A stretch of 64,000 bases of DNA, taken from the NCBI GenBank assembly GCA_047975205.1, contig JBKEDC010000018.1, positions 19,038 through 83,037 of the forward strand, read 5' to 3'. Shown here piece after piece: positions 16,075-25,117 of the stretch (its first letter is position 1; each line of letters begins with the position of its first letter). The DNA is from JBKEDC01 sp047975205. Its GTDB lineage: Bacteria; Bacteroidota; Bacteroidia; Bacteroidales; Prolixibacteraceae. The position numbers and the translations under genes were made by a program. The notes beneath the pieces are model-generated. The model made no database searches. It had not been told where the DNA came from and saw only the letters and a program-made list of their open reading frames with translations.

Positions 16075-16488
16075 ATGAAAGTGCTCGTAATGTATGTAAG
16101 AAAATTTTCCTATCAAACAACAGAAACAAGTGTGCCGGAAGTTGAATTTGTTATTGAGCATAATAGCTTTGAAAACGCTGTCCTGGCTTTTATTCAAATA
16201 GAAGAAAAAGATGAAGAGAAGGATTTTGCCAATAGAGGGAAAAAGTTAGCAAATCATATTAAATGGACTGCCAGAAAAAATAATACTCGGAATATTATCT
16301 TACACTCTTTTGCTCACCTTTCCGAATCGAAAGCATCTGCTTCATACACCCAAGACTTATTAAATAATTGCGAAGAACGATTGAGAAACGTAGCATACGA
16401 AACAACACAGACTCCTTTTGCTCACTTTCTAGATTTAAAGATTGATGCACCCGGATTTTCATTAGCTCGTATATGGGCTGACTTATAA
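16075..16488 (+). CDS. Stand-alone threonyl-tRNA synthetase editing domain (archaeal type)
   Basis: This is a 137-residue single-domain protein matching, by eye, the N-terminal editing domain of archaeal threonyl-tRNA synthetases (PF08915 family). That domain shares its fold with D-aminoacyl-tRNA deacylases and removes serine from tRNA-Thr. Supporting stretches are the start MKVLVMYVRKFSY, AVLAFIQIEEKD in the second strand, IILHSFAHLSESKA (residues 75-88) and TPFAHFLDLKI (113-123). Archaeal proteins have FAHLS and PFGxxK-type sequences at the corresponding places. No synthetase domain is attached. A trans-editing or deacylase role is inferred. It is the second gene of the operon, 6 bases after the TPR gene. 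Confidence 0.8.
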   Translation: MKVLVMYVRKFSYQTTETSVPEVEFVIEHNSFENAVLAFIQIEEKDEEKDFANRGKKLANHIKWTARKNNTRNIILHSFAHLSESKASASYTQDLLNNCEERLRNVAYETTQTPFAHFLDLKIDAPGFSLARIWADL

Positions 16489-16499
16489 AACATTATTTT

Positions 16500-17144
16500 G
16501 TGAAGATAATAAACTTCCATACTCATTCTATATTGAAAGGTAACATTTTGGGGTTTGTGAATCATTCTGTTACTAATCCATTTAATCCGGTATTTGAACA
16601 AATATATTCAGTAGGATTACACCCATGGGATATTTTAAAGACAGAAAATGATTGGTGCAGTAAAATAGAAGAAACTTTAACTGATAAACAAGTGCAAGCT
16701 CTTGGAGAGTGCGGAATCGATTTCGCTATTGATACACCGATAAATGTTCAATATGAGGTATTTGAGAGACATATAGAATTATCTAGTCGCTATAATCTGC
16801 CATTGATTATTCATGCTGTTAAATCGTATTCAGAATTGATTCACTTCAGTAAAAAACATAACGCATCACAGCCTTGGATTATTCATGGCTATAATGGAAA
16901 TATTCAGACAACACACCAGCTGTTGCACCATAATTTTATGTTTTCCATAGGAGACAATCTAAGGTTTAAGAAAGATTGGAATAATATTATTAATCTTATC
17001 CCTTTGAATCGCTTATTTGTTGAGACTGATAATTCAGACATAGATATTGAAATACTCTACGAAAAGATAGCTTATATACTGAAAATAGAAATAGATGAGT
17101 TAAAAACGCAAGTATATCAGAATTATATAAACTTATTGAAATGA
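16500..17144 (+). CDS. TatD family metal-dependent hydrolase
   Basis: This is a 214-residue amidohydrolase-fold protein, shorter than the ~260 residues of typical TatD. Metal-ligand motifs are present: FHTHS (H7, H9), ALGECGID with the glutamate, LIIHAVKS, WIIHGYNGN and FVETDNSD with the catalytic aspartate. TatD proteins are known as Mg-dependent 3'-5' DNases, and related members have been described as D-aminoacyl-tRNA deacylases. The start codon is GTG (16500). The 3' end overlaps the tcdA start by 4 bases (ATGA), implying translational coupling. Operon membership next to an editing domain and TcdA favours a tRNA-related role, but this is inference. Confidence 0.85.
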   Translation: MKIINFHTHSILKGNILGFVNHSVTNPFNPVFEQIYSVGLHPWDILKTENDWCSKIEETLTDKQVQALGECGIDFAIDTPINVQYEVFERHIELSSRYNLPLIIHAVKSYSELIHFSKKHNASQPWIIHGYNGNIQTTHQLLHHNFMFSIGDNLRFKKDWNNIINLIPLNRLFVETDNSDIDIEILYEKIAYILKIEIDELKTQVYQNYINLLK

Positions 17145-17857
17145 TTGATTGGTTAGATCGTACAAAATTAATGCTAGGAGAACAAAATTTAGACGTATTA
17201 AAGTCAGCACATATATTGGTAGTAGGGCTCGGCGGAGTTGGAGCTTATGCAGCAGAACTTTTGTGCAGAGCCGGAATTGGAGAAATGACTCTTGTTGATG
17301 GCGACCTTGTAGAAACTACTAATATAAATAGACAACTTCCGGCACTGACATCAAATATTGGTATGCCCAAGACAGAAATTCTTGCCGAAAGATTCAAGGA
17401 TATTAATCCAAATGTAAAATTAAATGTTATTAGAGAATACTTGAAAGATGATCGTTTGCTTGAGGTGTTGGAAGGTAATAAATATAGCTATGTGATTGAT
17501 GCTATAGATACACTTACACCAAAAGTTTCTTTAGTGTCTCATTGCGTGCAAAAGAATATTCCAATTGTAAGTTCAATGGGTGCAGGTGGTAAGCTTGATC
17601 CTATGCAAGTCCGCACTTCAGATATAAAAAAATCATTCAATTGTAAATTGGCTAAGCAACTTCGTAAACGCTTACACAAGCAGGGAATAGAAACCGGTGT
17701 TACAGTAGTGTTTTCGCCTGAGGAAGTTGATTCCTCAAGAGTTAGAATTGAGGAAAGTCAGCATAAAAAATCAGCGGTGGGCACGATTTCATATATGCCA
17801 CCATTATTTGGTTGCCATGTGGCAGCAGCAGTTGTTCGTTCCTTAATAGAACCATAA
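17141..17857 (+). CDS. tcdA: tRNA threonylcarbamoyladenosine dehydratase
   Basis: TcdA (CsdL/YgdL) is an E1-like ATP-dependent enzyme that cyclises the t6A modification at position 37 of ANN-decoding tRNAs into ct6A. The 238-residue length is standard. Visible are the nucleotide loop VVGLGGVGAYAAEL (G29-G34), DGDLVETTNINRQ, which is the ThiF/MoeB-type Mg-ATP site, and the SSMGAGGKLDP segment. The substrate tRNAs include tRNA-Thr, which links it functionally to the editing-domain gene two positions upstream. It is the last gene of the operon, followed by a strong bidirectional terminator. Confidence 0.95.
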   Translation: MIDWLDRTKLMLGEQNLDVLKSAHILVVGLGGVGAYAAELLCRAGIGEMTLVDGDLVETTNINRQLPALTSNIGMPKTEILAERFKDINPNVKLNVIREYLKDDRLLEVLEGNKYSYVIDAIDTLTPKVSLVSHCVQKNIPIVSSMGAGGKLDPMQVRTSDIKKSFNCKLAKQLRKRLHKQGIETGVTVVFSPEEVDSSRVRIEESQHKKSAVGTISYMPPLFGCHVAAAVVRSLIEP

Positions 17858-17860
17858 ACA

Positions 17861-17905
17861 TAAAACAAAAGCCCTGAATGTTATTCATTCAGGGCTTTTG
17901 TTTTA
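17861..17905. terminator. Bidirectional terminator between tcdA and yidC
   Basis: A perfect 20-bp inverted repeat (17861-17880 / 17886-17905) with a five-base loop, containing AGCCCTGAATG / CATTCAGGGCT with A-runs and T-runs outside. It serves both converging operons. Confidence 0.9.
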
Positions 17906-17916
17906 TAACTAAGAGA

Positions 17917-19830
17917 TTATTTAGGCATTTGCACTCCTCGCTCCTTAGCCATTTTCTCCAAACGTTGCTGAAACTTAGATTTCTTCACCGTTTTCTTTTT
18001 ATTAATAGTAATTTGAGCCCTAATTTTATCTTCATCAATAAGTTTTCGAACTAGGAACATTTGTCCGATAGTAATTAAATTAGCCAAAAAGTAGTAATAG
18101 CTTAGCCCTGCAGGATAGTTATTTAAGATAAACAAGAACATGACCGGCATAATATACATCATGGTTTGCATACCCGGCATAGCACTATTATTTTGCGATT
18201 GTGAATTTAGCTTAGTAGAGATAATTGTAGTTATCGTCATTAGCAAGCAAAATAAACTTACATGGTCGCCATAAAATGGAATATTGAATGGTAGATTTAA
18301 TATCGAATCATATGATGATAAATCTTTCGCCCATAAAAAACTTTCTCCTCTAAGTTCGATTGAAGTAGGGAAGAAATAGAACATAGCAAACAAAACAGGC
18401 ATTTGAAATAACATAGGTAAGCAACCTCCCATAGGGTTTACGCCTGCCTTTTTATATAAGCTCATAGTAGCCTGTTGTTTTTCCATGGCTTTTTCTTGTC
18501 CAGGACCAAATTTCTCGTTAATCTTGTCAATTTCAGGCTTTAAAGCGCGCATTTTAGCTTGACTAACGTAAGATTTATATGTGAAAGGGAAAATAATAAG
18601 TTTAATAAAAAGAGTCAACAATAAGATAATAATACCGAAACTACTGATATGGTTTCGCAGTATATTAAATGTTGGAATCACTAAGAAACGATTCACCCAA
18701 CGCAATACGGACCATCCAAGATTAATAAGTTCATCCATTTTGTTTCCATACTGACGCAACGTGTTGTAATGATTAGGTCCAAAATAGATTTGCATGCCAT
18801 AATCTGAATCCTGATGAGGATTATATGGTATGGTGAGATTTGCAGTAAATTGACCTAACTTATCATCGGCAAAATCTGCGTACTTATATTCTACATCAGC
18901 TGATGAAAAGGAAGTATTTGCAATAATGGTAGAGTTGAAAAATAATTGTTTAAAACTTACCCATTGTACTTTTGTAGTTAGCTCTTCTGAAGAAGATCTA
19001 CTGGGGGAAAGGCTCTCTACGTCATCATTTGCATAACGATAGTAGATGGAAGTATAGCGGTCTTCCCCAAATTTAGATTTACGTTCCAAACGAGGTGCCT
19101 CAAAAGACCAAGTAAAATCAAGATAATCAACATTCTGGGCAATAATATTATTCAGGTTGACAGTTTTCATATCAAAACCAAGCATATATGAATTATAGGG
19201 TAGTGTATATACATATTGCAATGTTTTACCCTCACCGGCAGATAGAGACATTGTAATAGTTTTACTCTCGCCCGGATTCTCCTGATTATATTCAATGTTG
19301 CCTTCTTTTCCTTTTTTTACTTCAGGCCCCCCAACTACAGTTGCTTTATCTGAGGTAGAAGAATTAAAATAAAGTTGATCTGTTTGAATACTTCTATTTT
19401 GGGCAAAAAAACTTAATCCAAACTTATTATCGGCTCCATCAAAGAGAATAAGAGGTTTTCCATCATAAGTCTTATAATTTTTTAGCTCGACAGAATACAC
19501 TCTACCTCCTTTTGATGAAAGAGTAACTTTCATCAAGTTATTTTCTAAAGTATAAAATTCTTCTGTCCCGATAGCTCCTTGGGCGAATACTCCAAGCTTA
19601 TCTATTGCATCATGAGTGGCAGTAGAATCATTTTTTTGTAAGACTGCTTTTGCACTCTCAGCTATTTGTTTAGCTTCCGCCTCGTGTTTGCGACTTTGTT
19701 CTACTTGTTGAATTGAATCATGTCGTAGTTTGGCTGTTTCAATCTCTTCTTGCGATGGCTTAGTAAAATAACTGAAACCAAGCAAGATAACAAAGATTAA
19801 AACTAGTCCTGTTATCGTGTTCTTATCCAT
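17917..19830 (-). CDS. yidC: Membrane protein insertase YidC
   Basis: YidC inserts inner-membrane proteins, alone or with SecYEG. The 637-residue protein shows the gram-negative layout: an N-terminal transmembrane anchor (TITGLVLIFVILLGFSYF), a large periplasmic domain (about 60-370), then the conserved Oxa1 core with five helices. The core includes GIIILLLTLFIKLIIFPFTY, the cytoplasmic hairpin (SQAKMRALKPEIDKI), GGCLPMLFQMPVLFAMFYFF and a Lys-rich C-tail. It follows pyrG by 13 bases and is presumably co-transcribed with it. The pyrG-yidC order is, as I recall, common in Bacteroidetes. Confidence 0.96.
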   Translation of the reverse strand: MDKNTITGLVLIFVILLGFSYFTKPSQEEIETAKLRHDSIQQVEQSRKHEAEAKQIAESAKAVLQKNDSTATHDAIDKLGVFAQGAIGTEEFYTLENNLMKVTLSSKGGRVYSVELKNYKTYDGKPLILFDGADNKFGLSFFAQNRSIQTDQLYFNSSTSDKATVVGGPEVKKGKEGNIEYNQENPGESKTITMSLSAGEGKTLQYVYTLPYNSYMLGFDMKTVNLNNIIAQNVDYLDFTWSFEAPRLERKSKFGEDRYTSIYYRYANDDVESLSPSRSSSEELTTKVQWVSFKQLFFNSTIIANTSFSSADVEYKYADFADDKLGQFTANLTIPYNPHQDSDYGMQIYFGPNHYNTLRQYGNKMDELINLGWSVLRWVNRFLVIPTFNILRNHISSFGIIILLLTLFIKLIIFPFTYKSYVSQAKMRALKPEIDKINEKFGPGQEKAMEKQQATMSLYKKAGVNPMGGCLPMLFQMPVLFAMFYFFPTSIELRGESFLWAKDLSSYDSILNLPFNIPFYGDHVSLFCLLMTITTIISTKLNSQSQNNSAMPGMQTMMYIMPVMFLFILNNYPAGLSYYYFLANLITIGQMFLVRKLIDEDKIRAQITINKKKTVKKSKFQQRLEKMAKERGVQMPK

Positions 19831-19843
19831 AGAATATCTTTAA

Positions 19844-21442
19844 TTAATTATTAGCTGCTTTTACAAAAGCTACAAATAGAGGATGGGGGTTAAGCACCGT
19901 ACTGCTATACTCCGGATGATATTGAGTTCCTACGTACCACTTGTGCTCGGGTATTTCTATCACTTCAACCAGATTAGTATCAGGATTAACGCCTACAGCT
20001 TTCATGCCTGCTTTCTCGTATGCCTCCAAATATTGACTATTGAACTCATAACGATGACGATGACGCTCTTTTATTTGATTTTTGCCATAAGCATCATATA
20101 ACTTTGATCCTTTTTGCACATTGCAAACATAAGAGCCTAAACGCATAGTCCCTCCTTTTTCCGTAATGTTTTTTTGCTCATCCATGATATCAATAACAGG
20201 ATAAGGCGTTTTCTCATTCATTTCCGTAGAATCAGCATTAGCATAACCCAATACATTGCGAGCAAATTCTATTACTGCTATTTGCATGCCTAAACAAATG
20301 CCCAAAGTAGGAACGTTATTCTCACGAGTATATTTCATGGAAATAATTTTACCTTCGATTCCCCTATGACCAAAACCGGGAGCGATAATTACCCCTTTCA
20401 TTCCGGAAAGCTGCTCTGCCACATTTTCATCATTAATGCCTTCTGAATGGATATAATGAATATTTACCTTTATTTCATTCACGGCTCCTGCATGACCCAA
20501 AGCTTCTACAATAGACTTGTAGGCATCAGGAAGTTCTACATATTTACCTACTAGTGCAATATCAATTTCTGCTTTTGGATTTCGCATTTTGGCTAGAAAA
20601 TCATTCCAAGCTCCTAAAATTGGTTCGTTTTTATACGATAAACCTAGTCTTGCCAACACCGTTTGATCCATTTTTTGCGCAAATAAAATATTTGGTACAT
20701 CATAAATGGTATCAACATCAATAGATTGAATAACAGACTCCTGATTTACATTACAAAACAATGCAACCTTTTTGCGCAAATCATCACTTAATTGATGTTC
20801 TGTTCGCAACACTAAAATATCAGGTTGAACCCCATTTTCAAGCATTACTTTTACAGAATGTTGTGTGGGTTTTGTCTTTAATTCTCCGGAAGCAGCCAAA
20901 TAAGGTACCAGAGTCAGGTGTATGACCATAGCATCATCGCCTAACTCCCATTTTAATTGACGAACCGATTCAATGTACGGCATAGACTCCATGTCTCCTA
21001 CAGTACCTCCAATTTCAGTAATCACGATATCATACTTACCCTTTGAGCCTAAAATCTTGATTCGTCGTTTAATTTCATCGGTAATGTGAGGAATAATTTG
21101 AACGGTTTTTCCAAGGAAATCTCCTCTACGTTCTTTATTGATTACTTCTTGATATATTCTACCGGTTGTCACGTTATTTGCTTGGGAAGTAGGAACTCCT
21201 AAGAAGCGTTCGTAATGCCCTAGATCTAAATCGGTTTCCGCACCATCGTCGGTAACATAACATTCTCCATGCTCGTAAGGGTTCAGTGTTCCCGGATCAA
21301 CATTCAAGTAGGGATCTAGCTTCTGAATAGTTACAGAGAATCCTCTTGCTTGTAATAGTTTGGCTAGCGATGCAGCCACAATTCCTTTTCCCAGTGATGA
21401 TGTTACACCACCTGTAACGAAAATATACTTAGTATTTGCCAA
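19844..21442 (-). CDS. pyrG: CTP synthase
   Basis: PyrG makes CTP from UTP with ATP and glutamine. The N-terminal synthetase domain starts with KYIFVTGGVTSSLGKG. The C-terminal class I glutaminase carries the cysteine nucleophile in LGICLGMQ and the His/Glu pair in GTQYHPEYSS. I place the start at the TTG at 21442 (532 residues). The longest frame begins at TTG 21478, but that codon lies inside the -7 box at 21476-21483 and would precede the transcript. No in-frame ATG exists near the family start, so a TTG initiation codon is likely. This is the first gene of the pyrG-yidC operon. Confidence 0.95.
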   Translation of the reverse strand: MANTKYIFVTGGVTSSLGKGIVAASLAKLLQARGFSVTIQKLDPYLNVDPGTLNPYEHGECYVTDDGAETDLDLGHYERFLGVPTSQANNVTTGRIYQEVINKERRGDFLGKTVQIIPHITDEIKRRIKILGSKGKYDIVITEIGGTVGDMESMPYIESVRQLKWELGDDAMVIHLTLVPYLAASGELKTKPTQHSVKVMLENGVQPDILVLRTEHQLSDDLRKKVALFCNVNQESVIQSIDVDTIYDVPNILFAQKMDQTVLARLGLSYKNEPILGAWNDFLAKMRNPKAEIDIALVGKYVELPDAYKSIVEALGHAGAVNEIKVNIHYIHSEGINDENVAEQLSGMKGVIIAPGFGHRGIEGKIISMKYTRENNVPTLGICLGMQIAVIEFARNVLGYANADSTEMNEKTPYPVIDIMDEQKNITEKGGTMRLGSYVCNVQKGSKLYDAYGKNQIKERHRHRYEFNSQYLEAYEKAGMKAVGVNPDTNLVEVIEIPEHKWYVGTQYHPEYSSTVLNPHPLFVAFVKAANN

Positions 21443-21475
21443 AACAGCTTGATTTTGATGTTCTACATAAGTGTA

Positions 21476-21483
21476 CAAATATA
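21476..21483 (-). promoter_or_regulatory. -7 promoter box of pyrG-yidC
   Basis: Minus-strand TATATTTG, an exact match. The expected transcription start near 21470 leaves a ~28-base leader to the TTG at 21442, which decides the start codon choice. Confidence 0.6.
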
Positions 21484-21557
21484 CAAATTAACTATGTATT
21501 CAATACACTCAATCAAAAATGAAATATAAAAAGAATAATAAATAAATATTTAATCTA

Positions 21558-21590
21558 CAAAAGAGGCTGCATCGAATGCAGCCTCTTTTG
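21558..21590 (-). terminator. Terminator after the DUF349 gene
   Basis: A perfect 15-bp stem CAAAAGAGGCTGCAT / ATGCAGCCTCTTTTG with a three-base loop. It separates the DUF349 gene from pyrG on the same strand. Confidence 0.85.
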
Positions 21591-21607
21591 TAATATATTT
21601 TGCTTGA

Positions 21608-23425
21608 TTAATTACTTTTTTCGCGTAATATCTTGAGTTTTTCTTGTTGCTCTTGAATGTTCAATTTTGTTTGATTAATTTTTCGCTTCACTTCGGAAAC
21701 CAATGCATTTGCGCTTTCTGAATTGCCAAAGAAGCTAATGTTTCGCTCGAGAGTAGATAATTCTTTTTCTAATTGTTTAATCTTTGAAATTATTCTTTCT
21801 CGCTCTTGACGAATGCGACCGAACGAGTTAGATTCTGACAATTCATCAATTTTATTTTTGAAAAGCAAGGTGCTTTTCTCCTTAGAACTCAGTTTAAGCT
21901 TATCATAACAATCATTCAAAACTTTTCGGAAGCTTTTAATTATTTCATCTTTTTGTTTGAAAGGAACGTGTCCGATTTCAGACCAACGTTTTTGAAAAGC
22001 TTTCAAATCGGCAAATGCCTGATCCACATTGTCGCCGGATTCATAAGATAGCAACTCTTCAATTAAGTTTTGCTTCTGTTTTAAATTTTCGGCTTGCTCA
22101 GAGTCGCTAGATGAGAAATGTTGAGACTTATTTTCAAAGAATTTATCGCAAGCTGCGCGAAAGCGAGTCCACACCGCATCAGACTGCTTTCTTGAGGTAG
22201 GACCAACCTTTTTCCAATCATTTTGCAATTGAATTAAAGCATCAGTTGTTCCTTTCCAATCCTCGTTGTCTTGGAGTTCTTCTGCTTTTTCGCAAAGTAT
22301 TTCTTTTTGCTTCAGATTTTGCTTTTGCTCGTCTTTTTGTCGATTGTAAAATGCTCTTCTCTTATCAAATAGATTGTCGCAAGCTTCGCAAAAACGTTCG
22401 TAAATTTTGTTGTTATCTTTTTTAGGAGCATAACCGATAGTTCTCCATTCTGTTTGAATATCTTTAACAAGAGTGACGTATTCATCCCATTGTTTGTGTC
22501 CGTCAATATGCACTTCAGAGAATGATTCTACCTTTTCACAAAGCTTAGTTTTAAGAGCTAAATTTTCAATTTCATCTTCTTTGCGTTTCATATAGAAATC
22601 TTGGTGACGCCTATTAACCTTTGAAGAAGCTAACTTAAAACGTTCCCATAACTGATCGCGCACTTCTCTTGGAACAGGACCAATTTCTCTCCATTGTTCA
22701 TGAAAACTCTGTAAATCAGCACGAGCTCGATCAACGGAGTTCTCATTTTCTAAATCCTCAACCTTCACACATAACGTTTGTTTAGCCTCTAAATTTCGTT
22801 GAAAATCTAAGTCTCTCAATTCTCGGTTGATGCGGATATAGTCGTAAAATTTCTCTACATTATGATGATAACTATCCCATAAATCCTGCAGAGCAGTTTG
22901 AGGCACTTGCCCAATCTCACGCCATTGCTTTTGAAGTTCATTAAACTCATTAAAAGTGTTATTCAAAGATTCCTCTTTTTCTAGAATTTGTTTAATTTGC
23001 TCAATAATGGCATATTTCTTAACCAAGTTTTCTTCTCTCTCAGCTTCTAGTTGTTTTGCTTTTTCAGCTCGCAGTTGACGATAATTGCCTAGTAAATTTT
23101 TGATATCCTTAGAATATGGAGCATTCGAAGACTGAAAGTCTTGGATGTCGCCACCATCAGCCAAAAAGGCTTCTTTTTCTAACTCAACTTGAGCATTATG
23201 CTTTTTATAGAATGCATTCCGAATTAACTCAACTTCATTGCGAGTGTGTTCATCATCATTGTTAGTTAGCACATTTCGCAAAGCATTAATAAGTTCAACC
23301 TCCGAAAGTTTAGAATAATCGATAGCTTCGTTTGTAAAACTATTTTGTTGATCGTCGATAGGCTGAATTTGCTCTTCAGCTTGTTGTACAGTTTCCGCTT
23401 TATCTAGCGTTTCTTTAGATTCCAT
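21608..23425 (-). CDS. DUF349 repeat protein
   Basis: This is a 605-residue, highly charged, mostly alpha-helical cytosolic protein. Five DUF349 units can be seen by their recurring W-(R/K)-x-(I/V)-G-x-(V/A/T)-(P/S) core: QWREIGQVP, QWREIGPVP, EWRTIGYAP, DWKKVGPTS and RWSEIGHVP, each followed by a helix ending in aromatic residues. The C-terminal ~100 residues form a probable coiled coil (ISKIKQLEKELSTLERN). DUF349 is found across Bacteroidetes and Actinobacteria and has no firm function. The gene is monocistronic with its own terminator. A possible -7 box lies 76 bases upstream. Confidence 0.88.
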   Translation of the reverse strand: MESKETLDKAETVQQAEEQIQPIDDQQNSFTNEAIDYSKLSEVELINALRNVLTNNDDEHTRNEVELIRNAFYKKHNAQVELEKEAFLADGGDIQDFQSSNAPYSKDIKNLLGNYRQLRAEKAKQLEAEREENLVKKYAIIEQIKQILEKEESLNNTFNEFNELQKQWREIGQVPQTALQDLWDSYHHNVEKFYDYIRINRELRDLDFQRNLEAKQTLCVKVEDLENENSVDRARADLQSFHEQWREIGPVPREVRDQLWERFKLASSKVNRRHQDFYMKRKEDEIENLALKTKLCEKVESFSEVHIDGHKQWDEYVTLVKDIQTEWRTIGYAPKKDNNKIYERFCEACDNLFDKRRAFYNRQKDEQKQNLKQKEILCEKAEELQDNEDWKGTTDALIQLQNDWKKVGPTSRKQSDAVWTRFRAACDKFFENKSQHFSSSDSEQAENLKQKQNLIEELLSYESGDNVDQAFADLKAFQKRWSEIGHVPFKQKDEIIKSFRKVLNDCYDKLKLSSKEKSTLLFKNKIDELSESNSFGRIRQERERIISKIKQLEKELSTLERNISFFGNSESANALVSEVKRKINQTKLNIQEQQEKLKILREKSN

Positions 23426-23501
23426 ATCTACAGGTAATTACACACTACACTCAGGTAGTATAATCAGATTACAATTAATTTAGCAACGAAAGTAAAACTT
23501 T

Positions 23502-23509
23502 CAAATTTA
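23502..23509 (-). promoter_or_regulatory. Possible -7 box of the DUF349 gene
   Basis: Minus-strand TAAATTTG fits TAnnTTTG, 76 bases upstream of the ATG at 23425. A six-bp hairpin (GAAAGT/ACTTTC, 23488-23502) lies immediately downstream in the presumed leader. Confidence 0.35.
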
Positions 23510-23586
23510 AAAACAAGTGTTGACTGTCATTTTATGATATATTATCTTAAAGAAAACAGAAGGAAACGATTGAATATATGCTAAGA

Positions 23587-25107
23587 TTAGAATTGAAAAT
23601 AAATAAATGGCTGAGCATCGATATTACTTAATTGTTGAATAAGTAGTATAAGAAGTAATGAAAGAAGAGACTTGGCTATCCAATGTTGATGAATAAACCA
23701 ACCTCTTACTTTTTCTTTGAAACGAATAGGTGTGGAAATAAGTACAAAACCGGTTAACAGTATTACAAGAGTAGGCAAATAAGTCAACCACTCGCCGGAC
23801 GCTAGTTCCGGTAAAAAGTTTGCATTTATCTGATATAGCATACGTCGTATGCTTTCCATATCGGGAGCCCTAAAAAATATCCAAGCAAAACAAACAATAT
23901 GGAAAGTAATAATTCTGTAAAACGCTCGCTTAAGTCGTCTGTGTTTTTCGGTATTATGAGTAAAACCGGATACGAATTTTTCTAGAGTTAACGCTGCACC
24001 ATGAATAGCTCCCCATATCACAAAACGCCAACTTGCCCCATGCCATAGTCCTCCAAGTAACATGGTTACAATCAAATTGAAATAAGTTCTTAATTTACCT
24101 TTTCTGTTTCCCCCCAACGGAATGTATAAATAATCGCGCAACCACCGGGAAAGTGATATATGCCATCTTCTCCAAAAATCGGTTACACTTGTGGCATGGT
24201 ATGGAGAATTGAAATTTATGGGAATCTTAAATCCAAAAATTAGAGCTAGACCGATAGCAATATCTGTATAGCCCGAGAAATCACAATATATTTGAATAGC
24301 ATAGGCGTAGATGCTGCCTAAGTTTTCCAGCCCGGAATAAGCCCAAGGAGCATTAAAAACTTTATCTACTAAATTAAATGCCAGAAGATCGGCAATAATG
24401 AGTTTCTTGAATAGACCTTTTAATATCAGATAAACGGCATGACTAAATTCTTCTTCCCGAAGTCTGTATTTTTGATACAATTGAGGAATAAAAGCAGCGG
24501 CTCTAACAATGGGACCTGCCACAAGCTGAGGGAAGAAGCTAAGAAAAAAAGCAAAGTCTACAGGATTATTTACCACCGGGGCTTTTTTTTGTTTTACATC
24601 TACTAAATAACCGATAGCTTGAAAAGTATAAAAAGAAATACCGATGGGCAAAATAATATTGGCACTAGCTGCTTTCGTATGAAAGACCTGATGAAATAAG
24701 TTGCCGAGCCAATCTTGAACTTCATAGTTGCTTCCCGAAAGATGATTAATAATTTCGGTAAAGAAATAAGCATATTTATAGTAAATGAGAACGGCTAAAT
24801 TTAATGTTACTCCCAAAATAAGCCATGCTTTTTTGCGCTTACTCCTAGCAATAGCTAACCCTATGCCATAATTGAAAAAACAAGAGGTAATGAGTAAGAT
24901 TAGGAAGGCACCACTCATCTGATAATAGATAAACCAGCTACAAATTAGCAGATAAGTATTTCGAAGTAGATTGTGTTTATAGATAAATAAGTACACAAAT
25001 AAGATAAGAGCCAACAGGACCCAAAATGCAAGTCGAGTGAAAAATAGGGGAGAAGCAGCATTGTAATGCAGTATCTGCCAAAATATATTCGTCACCTGTT
25101 CTTTCAT
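23587..25107 (-). CDS. MBOAT family membrane O-acyltransferase (AlgI/PatA-like)
   Basis: This is a 506-residue multi-pass inner-membrane protein of the MBOAT family, which moves acyl groups across the membrane for O-acylation of extracytoplasmic glycans (AlgI for alginate, PatA for peptidoglycan, DltB for teichoic acid). The conserved segments are SFYTFQAIGYLVDV, DFWRRWHISLSRWLRDYLYI, and the active-site histidine in LGGLWHGASW. It follows the SGNH gene by 10 bases and is the last gene of the long parA operon. Together the two should form a transfer pair. The acceptor glycan is not shown by the sequence. The neighbouring lytic transglycosylase makes peptidoglycan one candidate and a secreted polysaccharide another. 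Confidence 0.92.
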   Translation of the reverse strand: MKEQVTNIFWQILHYNAASPLFFTRLAFWVLLALILFVYLFIYKHNLLRNTYLLICSWFIYYQMSGAFLILLITSCFFNYGIGLAIARSKRKKAWLILGVTLNLAVLIYYKYAYFFTEIINHLSGSNYEVQDWLGNLFHQVFHTKAASANIILPIGISFYTFQAIGYLVDVKQKKAPVVNNPVDFAFFLSFFPQLVAGPIVRAAAFIPQLYQKYRLREEEFSHAVYLILKGLFKKLIIADLLAFNLVDKVFNAPWAYSGLENLGSIYAYAIQIYCDFSGYTDIAIGLALIFGFKIPINFNSPYHATSVTDFWRRWHISLSRWLRDYLYIPLGGNRKGKLRTYFNLIVTMLLGGLWHGASWRFVIWGAIHGAALTLEKFVSGFTHNTEKHRRLKRAFYRIITFHIVCFAWIFFRAPDMESIRRMLYQINANFLPELASGEWLTYLPTLVILLTGFVLISTPIRFKEKVRGWFIHQHWIAKSLLSLLLILLIQQLSNIDAQPFIYFQF

Positions 25108-25117
25108 TGCTCAAAAA

